This document shows positions 33,296 through 46,327 of a stretch of DNA of 64,000 nt, piece by piece. The stretch covers positions 9,347,103 through 9,411,102 of the forward strand of contig NC_087254.1 of the NCBI RefSeq assembly GCF_037042905.1, in the 5' to 3' direction. The notes under the pieces are model-generated. The model made no database searches. It had not been told where the DNA came from and was given only the letters and a program-made list of their open reading frames with translations. Source of the stretch: Lytechinus pictus. Lineage: Eukaryota; Echinodermata; Echinoidea; Temnopleuroida; Toxopneustidae. A program made the translations under genes and the position numbers. Position 1 is the first letter of the stretch, and every line of letters starts with the position of its first letter.

Positions 33296-34520
33296 CATGG
33301 AACATCCCCTCCCCTAAATTTTTCATAAATTAAAAATATTTATTCTTCATTTAATATCTTTAATATGTCCTATATAATTTTGTCATTTATACACCAAGAA
33401 AGTTCATGAAATGAACATTTTCAATTTGATATCTATTTTAATCGATAAATTTAGAGAATAGAAAATTATTTCACTATCATCTGCATAACAGAATTGAATT
33501 TCTGATTTTAGGGAAATTAATGATTATTTATTTGACTTAAAAACAAAAAATGCCCAACTATACTTCCTTGCAGGACCCTGCATGGTTTGGTCAGAATATA
33601 AGATTAAAACTTGATAAATAAAAGTACAGTCTTTGAGATCAAAGAGCTAGTTTTCAAAACAGTCAGGACATAGATCCTAAGCTTCATGAAGAAGCACATG
33701 TAAACCATTGTCAGGGAAATCAAAAGCTTTGCTTAGGTTATGAATTGAGCCATTTGAATTTTTACCTATCTTGTAAACAGTCTGAAGTGTCTAATTCCAA
33801 TCTGTAGATATCTGCAAACTTAAGTTGACAAGTCAAATCTTATGAAATTCTACATGAAGTAAAATGTTCAGCATGGGTTTTTTTTAAAGCAATTTTCAGC
33901 CAAAGTTTCAGGTACAAAGTGTGAAAAACTTTAAATGAGAATTGTGAATTTGTTCTCAAGATGTGTAAGATGCAAAGAAGGGAAAAAAGTCATGAAACAT
34001 CACAGCAAGATCTTCTTGGGTTACAAATATGCCATGTGATAAGAGTCAAGATGAACTTTCCGGTCATTGACATTAGACTAATTTATTCCAATGAATTAGA
34101 GTTTTGGCTATTAATACAATTTTACAATTTGCATCAAATTTATAGATTGAAATCATATTTTTGAGGTCTGGCATGCACTTACAAAATGTGCTGTAACTTT
34201 GTAACTCTGTGTTAGGACATTACAAATTTGTCTTAGAAGTTGCACAAGACTAAAAAAGACAAAGAATTTATAGGTGTAATAATGTGATGATATATGTATG
34301 ATGTATGTATGACCATACTTGGGAAATTTTGGAATGATTTTTTTCATCAATTTTGCTTTTCTATTTTTCTATTGACTCGGTAATATGGAGCCAGCCATAT
34401 GAATTTTATTACTCAGGAAAAAAAACAACCCAGCAATATTTATTGTTGGGAAGCGTTTCTATATTATATTTGTTTTAATCCATAAAAAGTTTATGACACA
34501 AGCAAATCAATTTGGGAAGG
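33296..34520. other. AT-rich sequence, nothing recognised
   Basis: No splice-supported ORF or repeat family was seen on either strand. Confidence 0.4.
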
Positions 34521-34730
34521 GGGGTGTTTCACAAACAGTAAATCTGACTAATAGTCATGCTAACTGTCTTAAGTTAATGCAGTGTGAATACACACATGAT
34601 GTTTTATTGATATGCAGCAGAGCGCGTAATATGAGCATGATCCAACCTATATGGTAATCCATTGTTTTCGACACGCAACTTGGAATTAAGAGCAATTTTC
34701 AGTCACTCTTCAATCTCTGTGAAACACCCC
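34521..34730. repeat. MITE-like element, family GGGGTGTTTCACAAA, copy 2
   Basis: The ends GGGGTGTTTCACAAA and CTGTGAAACACCCC are inverted. Same length class as 28522-28730. Confidence 0.65.
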
Positions 34731-37180
34731 TTTAATTTGTCTCTTATATCACGTGTAATATCTGATAGCTTGGACCTGCCCTATATAGTTTGATTGTCTG
34801 TACTATATACTTACTTTGTATTAATGACTTTTTTTTTTTCTTGAAAATAATGTAAGACCAGCAGCACAGAATATTCATTCAAGTTGGAAGACCATAGCAG
34901 TTGACCTCATCATTGATTGATGGAGTAGGCCCTTGAACTCACAAAGATGACTTTCTGTCTGGTTTCAGCTGGGGTCTTCCTACCAGAATCATTCAAGTAG
35001 TGACATCATTACCAAGAGATCTATTTTTTTGGAGTGCAGAGGAGGGCACAGGACACTGTTGTGCGTGGTATACAGCTTCCATAATGTAAGTGCTTTATTG
35101 ATGATTTTAATGATATTCTGTGTAGCCTAGAGTATGCGAGACAATGCAATTGGGTTTTCCAGCAATTATTACTACGAGGGTAAAAATTTAAAAATATTTA
35201 GCAGCAATTTCACCCACATGTGGCTTTTAATATGCATTTTGCCTCGGTCACACTTTTTAAATTCAGGACATTTTTAATCTTTGGGATGAAATTCTTTTAA
35301 TGAAAATCTTTCAAAACCATCTACCAGTTGGCAATCTGTTAAGTTTTTTGGGAATTATATGAAATCCCCATCTGTTGATGTTTATTGTAGTCTCTATTCT
35401 TTCTTGTACATTTAGCCAGTCCCTTTCTTATTCCATAATCTCTTGTCTTTCTCATTACCCCACCCTCTACCCCTCAGCTTCCACTTTCTTCTCTCCTTTC
35501 ACCTCAACAATACTTGCATTATCTGTTGATCCATTGATTGTCTTCTTTCTTTATGTACCTCCCTGTACTATCTGCTCTAGCTGCTGCTCTAAATTCATCT
35601 TTGTTTTACATCTTTGCAACAGGATATTTACCATGACTGGTATAAAAATGTGCTAAAACACAAAGAAACTATTATTTTACAAGAAAATTTATATGTATTT
35701 AGAGACTTTGATCTCATTTTTTTGATTGATTTCAGTACTATTTAGGGCATTATGAATTTTGCAATTAATTTATTCCATTTTCTGTACATGTTAATTTTGG
35801 TTACTGACTATTTGAGTCACTGTAATTCCCATTCACCATAAAACTCATGTTTGTGCAAAACTGTTTATGCGTACGCATCATGTAATCGCAGAACGTGTAG
35901 AGATTTAAGTTGCCCGCGTTGGAATGATAAGATATGTGATGAAGGTTCACTCGTCATCGGTTCGTCTGCCCCCAATTTATTTTTCTTTACTCATCTTCAG
36001 ATATTTAAAAAAAAAATTATGAGGATTGTGTGCTTCAATGTTTTTTTCCACAATGTGTAAACAAAAAGAAAAATGCTCCGTCAGTCACAGCAATACATGT
36101 AAGTCTTAAATCTAGTCTCAGAAGTGCAATGTCAAATTTAGGTTTCTTTTTGGCCAGCAGTTGTGATTTGCTTTCCAAGCTACTTATACAAGGGTCTTGC
36201 CATTGCAGTATTTCTTGTTGACCCTTATCAATGTTTGTGATGGGACTCTTTCATGTTTGTCAAATTTCTTCAATAGAATGGTTTAGCCAAGACGGCTGTA
36301 GGGCTCGTTGCATTGATCAAGGTTGATCAAGAACAGGTTTGCACTTTAAATTGATCCTTTTCCCCATTTGTATCTGCACCAAGAAGAAAGGAACTGTTGA
36401 CCTATATATAAAGTGCTGCTCACTTCCAGAAATCTGTTTCACTTTAATACAATGACATCTCTGTATTTGATGTTTGGACATCTAGTAATCTGGAAATGTG
36501 ACGATCCTCAGGTACTATCGGACGAAGAGGAATGGTGTTCTTTTCAGCTTACGCATGATATCTGGAACTCTTCAAAACAGCGTGCAAGTGGCACATTAAC
36601 CGTTGGGTATTCAAATGCTTATATTTTATGAGGTGCCTGCACCTTTGATTGTTCTCAGTGGGTCTAGTTCCAGTAATCCAGTTGATAATTTCTTGTCTTT
36701 TCCATCCATCTGTGATGTTTTCCTGTGTTTATTGGATTTCTTCAGATTCATTTGATTTTGATGAAATGAAAAGCAATTTGAAGGCTTGGAAAGTTGGATT
36801 TTCTCGATCTGGTCCAGAGGCTTGACATGAGGTGATGCCAGGCTGTTCATCCACCTTCCGATCTGTGGGCGGGGTAGTGGTCTACCAAATTGTCAACTCA
36901 CCAGTATCCCCCCCCCCCCATGTTTATTCAATCATTGCATAGTCTGTTAGTTTTTCCTCAGGCTCAGGGGACATTGTAAGTCCAGAGTGAACGAGAATTG
37001 CATTTATTCACTTGGCTGGATTAATGTTATAGGGGTTGCTATGTTTGGGAAGGCATTTGATGGAATTTGGCATATCTGATTTGTTACATCCCGTTGTCTC
37101 ACATTCATGTTAGCTCTCTACTGGGCTTAATTCACTCCAAACCAGAGCTGCTTCATGGACATACCTAAATAAATTGGTTC
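34731..37180. other. no gene recognised
   Basis: Several short ORFs exist but none has paired splice sites plus family resemblance. Possible intronic or untranslated sequence. Confidence 0.35.
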
Positions 37181-37194
37181 TAGTTAGGGATTCA

Positions 37195-37510
37195 CCCATT
37201 GTGGTCATAAAGGATGGTGACAGGTCCTAAGAGAAGGAGCCAGAGTGGAATGACTCTTTGAGACCTGACCATGGTGATCAAGGAATACCTTGAATAGCCT
37301 CAGTTACATCATCTGAGTGTTGCAGGGGTGATTGTGTGCTGTAGCCTATTAGCAACCTTTGTTTGAATGGCCTAACAGAAGAAGCCAGAGCGGAATGATC
37401 CTTCGAATCCAGACCATGGTGATCAATGAAAGAGGCTCGTCATACCTTGAATAGCCTCAGCAACATGTGTGGCGATGACAATTGTGTGCTCTAGCTCATT
37501 AGCAACCAAG
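37195..37510. repeat. local tandem duplication, about 170-bp unit
   Basis: The phrases GCCAGAGTGGAATGA, GACCATGGTGATCAA, CCTTGAATAGCCTCAG and ATTGTGTGCT occur in the same order from about 37227 and again from about 37383. Shorter echoes (GGAATGGTTTC, TTTGACATTGC) continue to about 37750. Confidence 0.6.
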
Positions 37511-37969
37511 TTTTGAATTTCTGTTTGAACATAAGGAGTAGATTGTTCTAACTGTTAATGACCCTATGGCTGAAGGAATGGTTTCTTCCATCCAATCTGG
37601 AACGAGTTCTTGAAATTTACTTGGATACAGTTTCAAAAGTTTGACATTGCTTCTCAGTGACCCGTTGTCTAAAGAAATGGTCTCCTACTTCCAGTCTTGA
37701 ATAAGTTTGAGAACTTTTAGGGGTTCTATCTCTGAAATTTGACATTGCACTTCGTGACTAGGATACATGCATTGTACTGTTGATGGTTGATAGGGGATTA
37801 TAATTTATAAACCATTTGTGGGATTTAAAGCGCACTTCCTCAGGACAGGCCTATGTTGAGGTCTTGATTCTCATATCTTATCAGTTCAACTGCCTTGCCT
37901 TGTCTCTCAGAGTTGTGTGGAAATAAGTGATGGGTACAGTATGCAAACACATAACATTTGATCCTTTAC

Positions 37970-38099
37970 CAGGGATATAGTCAAGGCTGGCCTCGAGGTC
38001 ACTTTTTGCCGGCCTTGGCCTCAATCTCGCGTACAAAATCTATGGGAGAAGGTTTTCTCCAACGGCCTCGGGACTTGGAAGTCCTTGACTACATCCCTG
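37970..38099. mobile_element. short hAT-type MITE with 8-bp target duplication
   Basis: The 130-bp element begins CAGGGATATAGTCAAGG and ends CCTTGACTACATCCCTG. It is flanked by TCCTTTAC (37962-37969) and TCCTGTAC (38100-38107), 7 of 8 identical. The 8-bp duplication and CAGGG start fit hAT elements. Confidence 0.65.
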
Positions 38100-38107
38100 T
38101 CCTGTAC

Positions 38108-39930
38108 GAGATGGTGAATAAAATGATGGGAAAACAAAAGAAAAAGAGAAAACAGAAAAACCAACAAATAATTATTTTTTTTGGTTTTGTTCTTAATATC
38201 TATTTTGAAATGCAGTGTTCATATAAGGTTTATAGAAACACATTGCATTATGTACAGAAAGTGGTGTATTTATTTGCAAAATTTTAATGGATTCTATTTG
38301 CTCAATTAAAAAGAAAATTCTTCCCCTCTCCCAACAAAAAAATGAAGAAAAAAATAAAGAAGCAAAAAACAGCCCCCACCCCCCCCCAAAAAAAAAAAAA
38401 AATTATAATGCAATTATTAAGAACAATTTAATATCAGTCATGGATAAAATATGTTGAAAAGATGTGAAATAATGGAGGATTGGCAGATACAAGAATTGAT
38501 AGTACAGGGAGGTATGGAGAGAGATTACAATTAATGGATTAATTGGTAAACATGTAGAAAGGAGGAGGAAAGAGGGGAAGGGGGAGATGGTATTGAGAAA
38601 GGAGGCAGATTAAAGGAATGGGGTGTCGGCTTTGTTCAAGGATGAATAAAGAGACTACAAAGGAGATCAACAGATTGATTTGGTACATAAAGAAAATAAT
38701 TTATTGTATTCAATAAGATAAGAAAATACAATTGTTGCCCTTAGCAACAGTTGATGCATTGTCTACAATTCTTGGCTACACAAAGTATCATTGAAATTGA
38801 AAATAAAGCACCTACATTCCAGATGCGGTATGTCATGCATGGCAGTGTCCAGTGCCCCGCCCTGTACACTTAGAAATAGGACTATTGGTAATGATGTCAC
38901 ATATTGAGTGGTTTTGTTTGGGAGACCCCAGCTCAGATCAGGCTGTAGGTCACTTTGTGAGGGAAGGGGCTAACTCCATTGAGTCAAGAGGTCAGCTGCT
39001 ATGGTACGAAGACTTGGATGAATCTTCTGTGCTGCTGGTCATTTTTTTTAAATACTTTTTTTGTGTGGATAAGATGCCTAATAAATCCTTATGAAAATGA
39101 AAAATTCTTGCCTTTTATGCTATTTTTACCAAGTGTGATCCCTTTTGTGATCTCCTCCCCCTTATCCATTGTGACCCCCTCTCCCACCCTTTGACCCCCT
39201 CTCCCACCCTTTGACCCCCCTCCCCCTTATCCATTGTGGTCCCTCTCCCACCCTTTGACCTCCCTCCCCTTTTTCCACTGTGATCTTCCTAACCTCCACT
39301 CATCCCTTTCTTATCAAGTAATGCAAGCCAAAAGTGACATAGTTCCTGTATAAAATTTCCATTTTGTTTAAGTTTTGACCAAGATGAATTTTTTACCACA
39401 AGCTTTTTATTTTTCAGTTTCATTTATCAACCCTTATGATTCGGATGACCCTTTTTGTTCTTGTACGAGCACAATATTTAAGCATGCAAATATGTTCAAG
39501 TTAAAATTGCAAAATTGGCGAATTGGAAAAATTTAGAATTTCAACTCGTACAGTACTTTCAAGAATTTTGTCACGTTTTGGCTTGCAGCAAGAGAGGCCT
39601 AAAATAAATCATGTTGCCGATCCTAAAAATATATGAATGCAATATTTTTTTGAGTGAAGAATTTGCTCAGATGTGTATTCAATGGCTAGAAACTCATTTT
39701 AGTATGCATTTTGACAGGTTCGTCTATTTTTATTTTGTGTGCAGCTAGCAAATGTATTTTAAAAAATGATCGATGACCCTACTTTCCAATTAAGGGCTTG
39801 TGAGGGCATCATAACTTTATTTTAGGCCTTAGATTTGCCCCCCCAAAAAAAAAAACAAAAAAAAAACAAGCATTGCACATTTACAATAATCACATTGCTA
39901 GTCTATTCTTTTGAATGAAATGTTATCCAC
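38108..39930. other. no gene; low-complexity tracts
   Basis: Poly-A/C tracts at about 38330-38400, purine-rich sequence at 38540-38620 and a CCCTCTCCCACCCTTTGACC tandem at about 39170-39270. No gene was seen. Confidence 0.45.
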
Positions 39931-39947
39931 AATATCCACTGAATTCG

Positions 39948-40000
39948 GAACTGAAGTGGCTACCTTGGGTAAATATACCGTAATTTTTTTTTATTGAATT
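39948..40000 (+). repeat. SINE 3' fragment
   Basis: GGAACTGAAGTGGCTACC and TTGGGTAAATATACCGTAAT match the 3' part of the SINE at 48537-48838. Confidence 0.5.
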
Positions 40001-40730
40001 GGTGATTTTTTACATGGTTAAAAAAATGTCATTGTAGATGTGCAACCCTCGGCCATTCTACCCCGCCCCCACCTCCATCCAGATTGCAGACCTGGTAAAA
40101 TGTTGCAAAATGGATTGGAATTGATGGCAAATTTTCAAAATTGTAGTTTATTATGCCAAGTCAGCCAATACTGCATTTTATTTGTATTTTGAGATGAAAT
40201 ATTGAATATTTAAATATCCATCCTAGTGAAAGCATGGTCAACCACAAAGTACTTTCCATTCTCCAAACAAAAGTCATAAACAAAGTCATTTGTGAATATC
40301 TCAATAACAATCCATTTTGCAACATCCCAGGTATAATTACATATAGATATAGCATAGGGGCTATTTCATCTTCAATTTATTCTACAAGAGCGAATTTCAC
40401 AAATTGAAAATATTCAATATTTCATGTATGTTTAAAGTATGAATTAGATTTCAAATTTGATAACGGACTTTAGATTTGTTTAAAGAGTATTTTCAAACAG
40501 TTTGCTGTATAAATTATTTTTGAATGATAATACTCTTTACAGAAGAAGAAATACTTCATATTAGGCAATGATATGTATAAAGGTCACTTTCAAATGTTTT
40601 TTTACATATATTATAAGAGTTTTCGATCTGAGGATTGAAGTTCAGTTCATTCAATTATTTGCTGAAATGATCGTTGGATCAGGTATATCAAATATGAATA
40701 TGCTTTTTTTTCATGAAGTTCACTCTTGTT

Positions 40731-40984
40731 TTCAGGGGCTGCATGAAAACAATGCAGAGAGGATGCATATAAAGGGGCTTTCAAAATTGGTCGCTCTATT
40801 GTTTGTGATCATTGCTATCGTGTGCAAAATATATCATCAAACGGTCGCACAACCAAGTGTGAAAGTCCCTTCAGAGATCATGCAGCTCATCTTCTTTGCG
40901 TATGCGCAAATAAAATTACAAAGAGAGGGTCGGGCTAGAAGAGATAGAGAGAGACAGGGGGGAAGAGAGAGGGAAGGAGAGTGA
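40731..40984 (+). other. possible small membrane-anchored ORF
   Basis: After CTTGTTTTCAG an open frame includes an ATG near 40764 and encodes MHIKGLSKLVALLFVIIAIV, a hydrophobic N-terminal segment, then PSVKVPSEIMQLIFFAY. It runs into the purine-rich repeat (Arg/Glu-rich tail). No donor or family is recognised. It could be a chance ORF. Confidence 0.2.
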
Positions 40985-41850
40985 CAAAGGAAGAAAAGGA
41001 GACGAAAGGGTGACTGAAAGAAATAGATGAGTTAAATGAGAAAGAAGTGGGTGTGAGAGAGAAAATAAAAGAGAAAGAGAAAAGGGTCATTATGGAGAAG
41101 GTAGATAGGATGGTAGAAGAGGGAGAGAGACAAAGGAAGATAAAGAAAGACGGGGGAGACAGAGTGGGAGTGAGGGAGACAGAAAATAAAAGAGAAAGGG
41201 AAATAGAAAGTGTCATCATAGAGAAAGTAGAAGTGATGAGATCATTTGACAAGGAGGGGGGGGGGTGACAGCCATGGGTGAAGTTGGATGTGATTGAGCT
41301 AGAGTTTAAGATGAACATCAATATGGTGAGAATAGTTAAAATGTATGAAGGCGATCAAGGAGAGGTGAAGGATTTATGAAGTAAAATGCAATGAGAAAGA
41401 AGAATGAATGAAAATAGATATGCGAGAGGGTGTTCCAGATAACCCGGAAGCCGAATCAGGGTGGAGATGAAATATTGTTTTCTTTTTTGAGAGGGGTAGA
41501 AGAAAAAGGTTTGAATTCGCAATTCACAAGACTGAAAGGGGAATGACTGGTAATTAAAGGAGGTGGTTTGGAGGAAAGGTCGTCAATGTAAAGAAGAGGG
41601 GGAGTCAAGAAAGAAAGTTGGGGAGATTTACAAACAAGGAAAGTGTTGAAATGATGAATGCAAATTAAAATAGAAAGCCAAGAAAATTAACAAGAGAGAT
41701 AGGAATACAATTCAATAGAAATCTTAGCAACGAAGAAAAAGGGGAATTACAAACTTTAGTGATGAAAACACGACAAATTTGAAGGAAGAGACAGTGGGTG
41801 TGAGAAAAAGAGAGAGAGGGGGGGAGAAGGGGGGTGCAAATGGGACGAGT
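40918..41850. repeat. long purine-rich (GA-rich) tract
   Basis: The plus strand is dominated by AGAGAG, GGAGA and AAAGA words for over 900 bp, with few pyrimidines. The ORFs on both strands here (Arg/Glu-rich, Ser/Phe/Leu-rich) reflect composition, not coding. Confidence 0.7.
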
Positions 41851-41916
41851 TCTATATGAATTCAGTTCGATAATAAATACAAGTAGCCAAAAGGAGATGT
41901 AACACGCTTATTTAAT

Positions 41917-42055
41917 AATCAGGCAAAATCCATTCATTCATAAATATATATGAATGGATGAATGAATGCATTCATATGAATCATTGAATAAGTGAGTGAA
42001 TGAATTCTTACCACTCATTCATATAAATGAATGAATGAATTTTGCCTAGGTGATT
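41917..42055. repeat. inverted repeat with ATTCATTC tandem arms
   Basis: AATCAGGCAAAATCCATTCA is mirrored by GAATTTTGCCTAGGTGATT. The arms between are (TGAA)n/(TTCA)n. A small hairpin-forming element. Confidence 0.5.
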
Positions 42056-42211
42056 GCAAGTTCAAGCAAAAGTAATACACAGAATCGAAAAAGAGTGAAA
42101 TCACATACACAGTCATCGTCAGGTACAACATGTATGAACTAAATAACATTCAAATGTATGACAATTCTTTGCTTCGTCCGCCTTGGGTATCCAAATTAAC
42201 CATAAGGGTAG

Positions 42212-42962
42212 TTACAATCAGGAATATTCAACTGTCTCATTTGACCTAACAAAAAAGTTGTCTCGTTTTTCCTATTTTTGTATTATAAACAAGTGAAATA
42301 AAAATTTTCTAAAATTTCTAGGTATATTATGGTGGACCACTTTATTATTTTTTTTATTACATGTGCGGTCAATCGCTTTATTTTTTTTCGGAGAAGAAAC
42401 TTTTGGACAAAAATAGATTTGACAACATTGGAATGTGAACTGTGTGAAAAATAATTGGATATTGGGCAAAGTAAGCATTATAAGTTTGTTGCATAATACA
42501 AGTGATCTTATAAACAAAAACGTTGTTCATCAAGTAATGGCAAACTATGCGTAAAAATTCGAAATTCTGAGAGGACATTTTTGGAAAGAATTGGCACCAC
42601 ATTTTGGGCTTACAGTCACAAAAATCAAATCAATAGCTTCTGGGAGTTTTTTTTTAACAAATGCATTTAAATAATCAATTTAATTGGTAAAACAATTCCT
42701 TATAATAGATACTCTGGCTCAAAATTGAAAAAAAAAAAAGGAATGCGACAGTAATGTCTGCCCTAAAATATCAGATTTGGTCAATTTTAGAAGCAATCAT
42801 AATATTTAGTATTTTCTTTCCTATTCCAGGTTGCTTTAAAAGTGCCCAAGTAACTTGCTATTGAAGATTTGAGATAACAGTACACATATTTCATTTTATG
42901 ATGTACAGAAATCCTTTTTCTTTTTTTAAATTTGTTTTTTTACAGTATACCCTGATTGTAAA
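42212..42962. repeat. MITE-like element, family TTTTACAATCAGGGTAC, copy 2
   Basis: Same orientation and interior as 7244-7922, with ends TTACAATCAGG and TACCCTGATTGTAA. The left end is more diverged. Confidence 0.6.
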
Positions 42963-42989
42963 CAACCCGTAACCACAAGCCGGACTATA

Positions 42990-43480
42990 CAGTGCGTCCC
43001 AGAAAAAAAGAAACCGGGATTCCCATGTCATTTTTTTCTTCAAACGCAAATTAATCATATTTAATTTACATAATCATATAATTCAACTATTTCTCTTTAT
43101 TTTGATACCTAATATGTGACGAAAACTTCACGCATTAATGAGCAAAACGAGTTTGAAATTTTAATGTCAAAACCAGATTGCGCAGAAAAATTGGACAAGA
43201 TTGGTTCGTGATCCGACAAACGTGCTTCTTCGACGATTGGCTCATTAGCATTTCTTCTGTATTCTTTTATTTTTTTAGGATTCAGCGCAAATCGTTTCTG
43301 ATATGCCTCAGTATTTATTGTTTGTAATCTGCCATGTGTGAACGATTTGCTAAGCTTTTGGTTTCAAATTAGAGAGGAAATTCCACTCTTGCCATGAGTA
43401 TCACACTTATAGTAAAAACATATTTAATAATTGTGAAATCTACCTCTAAAAACGGGTTTCCTTTTTAGTGGGACGCACTG
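42990..43480. mobile_element. Tc1/mariner-type MITE
   Basis: The 491-bp element starts CAGTGCGTCCCAGAAAAAA and ends inversely TTTTTAGTGGGACGCACTG. It is flanked on both sides by TA. The CAGTG..CACTG ends and the TA target fit Tc1/mariner. No transposase ORF is present. Confidence 0.75.
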
Positions 43481-44176
43481 TATTTTGGCGCAATCGTGTC
43501 AAAAATTGGCACGCATATTGTCATTGGCATAAGCTATAAAATTGCGCTGCTAATTATGATTCCATTGATTATGCTCGTTTATGCATGAAATTAGAATTCT
43601 GCTCTAAACAAAGAAAAAAGAGTTGAATTTTCATAATTTGGGGTCAAGATGTTCTTTGTAGTTTTCTAAGTAAATCTAATTTGTAAAAAAAAATATATCA
43701 AAAGTAATTTCCGTCGTTTTGCTCTTCATTGTTTCTTCGATGGCATTTTCTGTGACGCTATTTGAATCATAAACATAAAATCAATTGATTTGACATAGTA
43801 CAAGTTAAATTAATAACACATTTATAAATTTTGGCAAAAACAGAACCAGCATTGGATATGTACATGACAAAGGACATGTTACCTCATTCGTAACATTATT
43901 TTGTCTGAATACCGAAAAAAAAAGATCATGGAGAAGAGTGGGCCTCACAAATTTGGAAGATAAGCCATATGATTGATTATTATATTGATCAAGGAATCAT
44001 ACTTAATTTTCTTGGGATCCGTCGGCCAGGAGGAGACAAACTGGTCCTGTGCCCGCTGTCATTACAAGGCAGGGGCAGTGGAAACAGGGGGGGGGGGGCT
44101 GGGTGGGCTTCAGCCCCCTCCCCATTTAAAAAAAACAAGAACCGTGTACAAAAACGTAAAATTTACCTTTTGATTG

Positions 44177-44647
44177 TTAAAGTGGAAGTTCACCCTCAGA
44201 CGAGAGGTTTGTTGTACAAAAGGCAGAAAAAAATAACTAAAAAAAATATTGTGAAGGTTTCTGGAAAATCCATCAAAGATTAAGAAATTTATTAGAATTT
44301 TTTTTTTTTAACGTCATATACTAGCAGCTGCCCCATTTGGTAAATGCATAAATGCATGAATTTCAAACTTGTAATGGTTCTTGATGACTTAATTTTTGTT
44401 TCTTTCAGGAGTGGGTGTTAAGTGATGTCTATTGATATACTGAAGGAACATTAAAACCCATATCCAATTTTCTGAGAAAATTACAATTGATTTTTTTTTA
44501 CCACATGATAAATGTGGGAAAGCTGCTTGTATATGACGTCACAAATAAAAAAAATCAAATAATTTTTTTATTTTCCTCAGACCTTTTTAAATTCATTTTT
44601 CTGCGACTTTTTTCAATAAACTTTTGTCAGGGTGAGCCTCCCCTTAA
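44177..44647. mobile_element. TTAA-flanked MITE (piggyBac-type target)
   Basis: TTAAAGTGGAAGTTCACCCT and AGGGTGAGCCTCCCCTTAA are inverted ends with TTAA on each side. No ORF. Related to 33046-33295. Confidence 0.5.
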
Positions 44648-45059
44648 TAAGTTATCATCCTACCATCTTATGATACCCTACACATTTTTTCCCTACCCTA
44701 AATAATGGCTCAAATATATAATTTTCATGATAAGCTAATACCCTTTCCATGCGCACTTAACGGTTGAAAAGTAAATAATTTTTGTATGATTTTGGCCATT
44801 TTGATACCATTTTTACTCTCCGTGGGTACATCGCCCGGTCGTGAAAAACAAACTTTTTACTGCTTTTGTGGACAAGCATGGTTTCCAACCTTGTAGTGAC
44901 AGTGGCACCCCTATTGGGCCAACGGGATTCTTGATCATAATTATAATACTCCTCACCCCCCCCCCTCACCAAAATATGATGAGATGACTGCATCGGGTGA
45001 ACTTTCAAACCATGGTGTGTCGACGTGTCGGATTGGGACATTCGTTGACCGAAATCCAC

Positions 45060-45110
45060 CGTCCACATCCTATTTTTTTTTTTTTTTTTTGGGGGGGGGG
45101 GGGTTATCTC
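45060..45110. repeat. T-tract/G-tract junction
   Basis: About 20 T followed by about 14 G. A short homopolymer pair, probably retroposon-related or an assembly-sensitive tract. Confidence 0.5.
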
Positions 45111-45128
45111 AAGTGGGAAATCGACGTC

Positions 45129-45413
45129 AGATCTGGGCCCCGTCTTACAAAGACTTACGATTGATCCAATCAATCATAACTCTATGGAAATCCATCAGTG
45201 TCATAATTTCTTCGACAGGAAATTTGTAAAATGTCCTTTGTAAACAAAAGAGAACATACCAAATTGTCAAGAAATCAATGAATTTATGGATATACATTCA
45301 TATCTAGAAATTTTTTTGAACAAACAAGCATTTTATATGTTGACGTTGATGGCCGTCCATATTTGCGATTGATCGGATCAATGGCAACTCTTTGTAAGAC
45401 GGGGCCCAGATCT
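45129..45413. repeat. MITE-like element, family AGATCTGGGCCCCGTCTTAC
   Basis: The 285-bp element has long inverted ends: AGATCTGGGCCCCGTCTTAC and GTAAGACGGGGCCCAGATCT, followed inward by GATTGATCC/GGATCAAT. No ORF. Confidence 0.75.
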
Positions 45414-45439
45414 CATATCTCCAAAAGACAGCCATACAG

Positions 45440-45655
45440 GGTTGCCTTCCAAGGAACATTCTCCTGTCCACCTGACCTCCCGTCACCTCCTGATGAAAAC
45501 CTGCTCCTATCCACGTTCGGTTGACCAGTCCGCGTGGATGGTGATGCATGGGCTCTCGAGCGTAGAGCTACTCCACTTCAACTGTGAATCAGGACGTATC
45601 GATGGGGTAGAAGTAGAAGTTTTGGTCGACACACCAGGTTGTTCTTGCGCTGATG
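45440..45655 (-). pseudogene. possible minus-strand exon, copy 1 of a tandem pair
   Basis: A strong acceptor-like CTTTTTCCATCAG precedes it on the minus strand. A frame gives YAREPMHHHPRGLVNRTW and GAGFHQEVTGGQVDRRM, matching the better-preserved copy at 46128-46327. A net 5-nt difference shifts the upstream part. No donor is clear. Not recognised. Confidence 0.3.
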
Positions 45656-45889
45656 GAAAAAGAAAACAGAAAAGTAATGAAACAATCTCATACATTAATG
45701 TTCCGTTTTTCTTCGATGTCATTCAACAAAATACTAAGGTACGAGATTCCGGGGAGAACAATTTGAATATCCCTAAAGAAACCTCAAGGGAAACCAAACT
45801 GACCTGAACAAAAGGACATTTGAATTCTAGAAGGGGATAAGTATATCAATGACCTGAAAATGTGACCGGTTATAAGCAGCAATTCATGG

Positions 45890-46110
45890 CCAGTATAATT
45901 CCTAATCAAACAATGCGAGCGCGAAGCGCGAGTTGATTTTTTTTTCTTATATACTGACTAAAAAAAAATCATTTCAATCGCTTTTTGTTTAAATTCGTGA
46001 CGAGGGTAAGTTTATCATCGAAGAAAATGAAGCCAGCGCGAAGCGCGAGTTATTTTTAAATTATATGGGATATACCAACCTGAAAACGGGGCATTTTTAA
46101 ACAGCGATTG
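45890..46110. repeat. GAGCGCGAAGCGCGAG repeat, two units
   Basis: Cores at about 45919 and 46036, 117 bp apart, each with phrases such as ACCTGAAAA and CATTT around them. Same family as 47100-47400 and 52330-52800. Confidence 0.6.
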
Positions 46111-46127
46111 AATGACCAATATGCTGA

Positions 46128-46327
46128 CGCCTTCCAAGCAAGCAACACTCTCTTGTCCAGCTGACCAGCCATCATCTCCTGATGAAAACCTGTACCCAAC
46201 TCCTCGTTGATGGTCATGTGTGCTCGAGCGTAGGACAATTCCAATTGTGACTCTGGGTGTATTCAATATTTTTTCCCGGATTTATGGGGCAGAAATCCTG
46301 GTCGACGCCAAGTTGATCCTAATGCGC
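46128..46327 (-). pseudogene. possible minus-strand exon, copy 2 of a tandem pair
   Basis: After the acceptor-like TATTTTTCCATCAG one minus frame encodes PESQLELSYARAHMTINEEL and GTGFHQEMMAGQLDKRVLLA WK. Differences from copy 1 in the last 30 codons are mostly conservative (V/L, R/K), which hints at coding ancestry. It lies downstream, in the same orientation, of the tetraspan exon at 48874-49078; a link is unproven. Confidence 0.3.

Noticed and set aside
40935-41321. 128-residue minus-strand ORF rich in Ser, Phe and Leu
   Set aside because: It lies opposite a purine-rich tract and its composition follows from that.
45442-45807. 121-residue plus-strand ORF
   Set aside because: It has no paired splice sites. 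Its tandem copy at 46.1-46.4 kb is full of stops in this frame, while the minus strand has shared acceptors.
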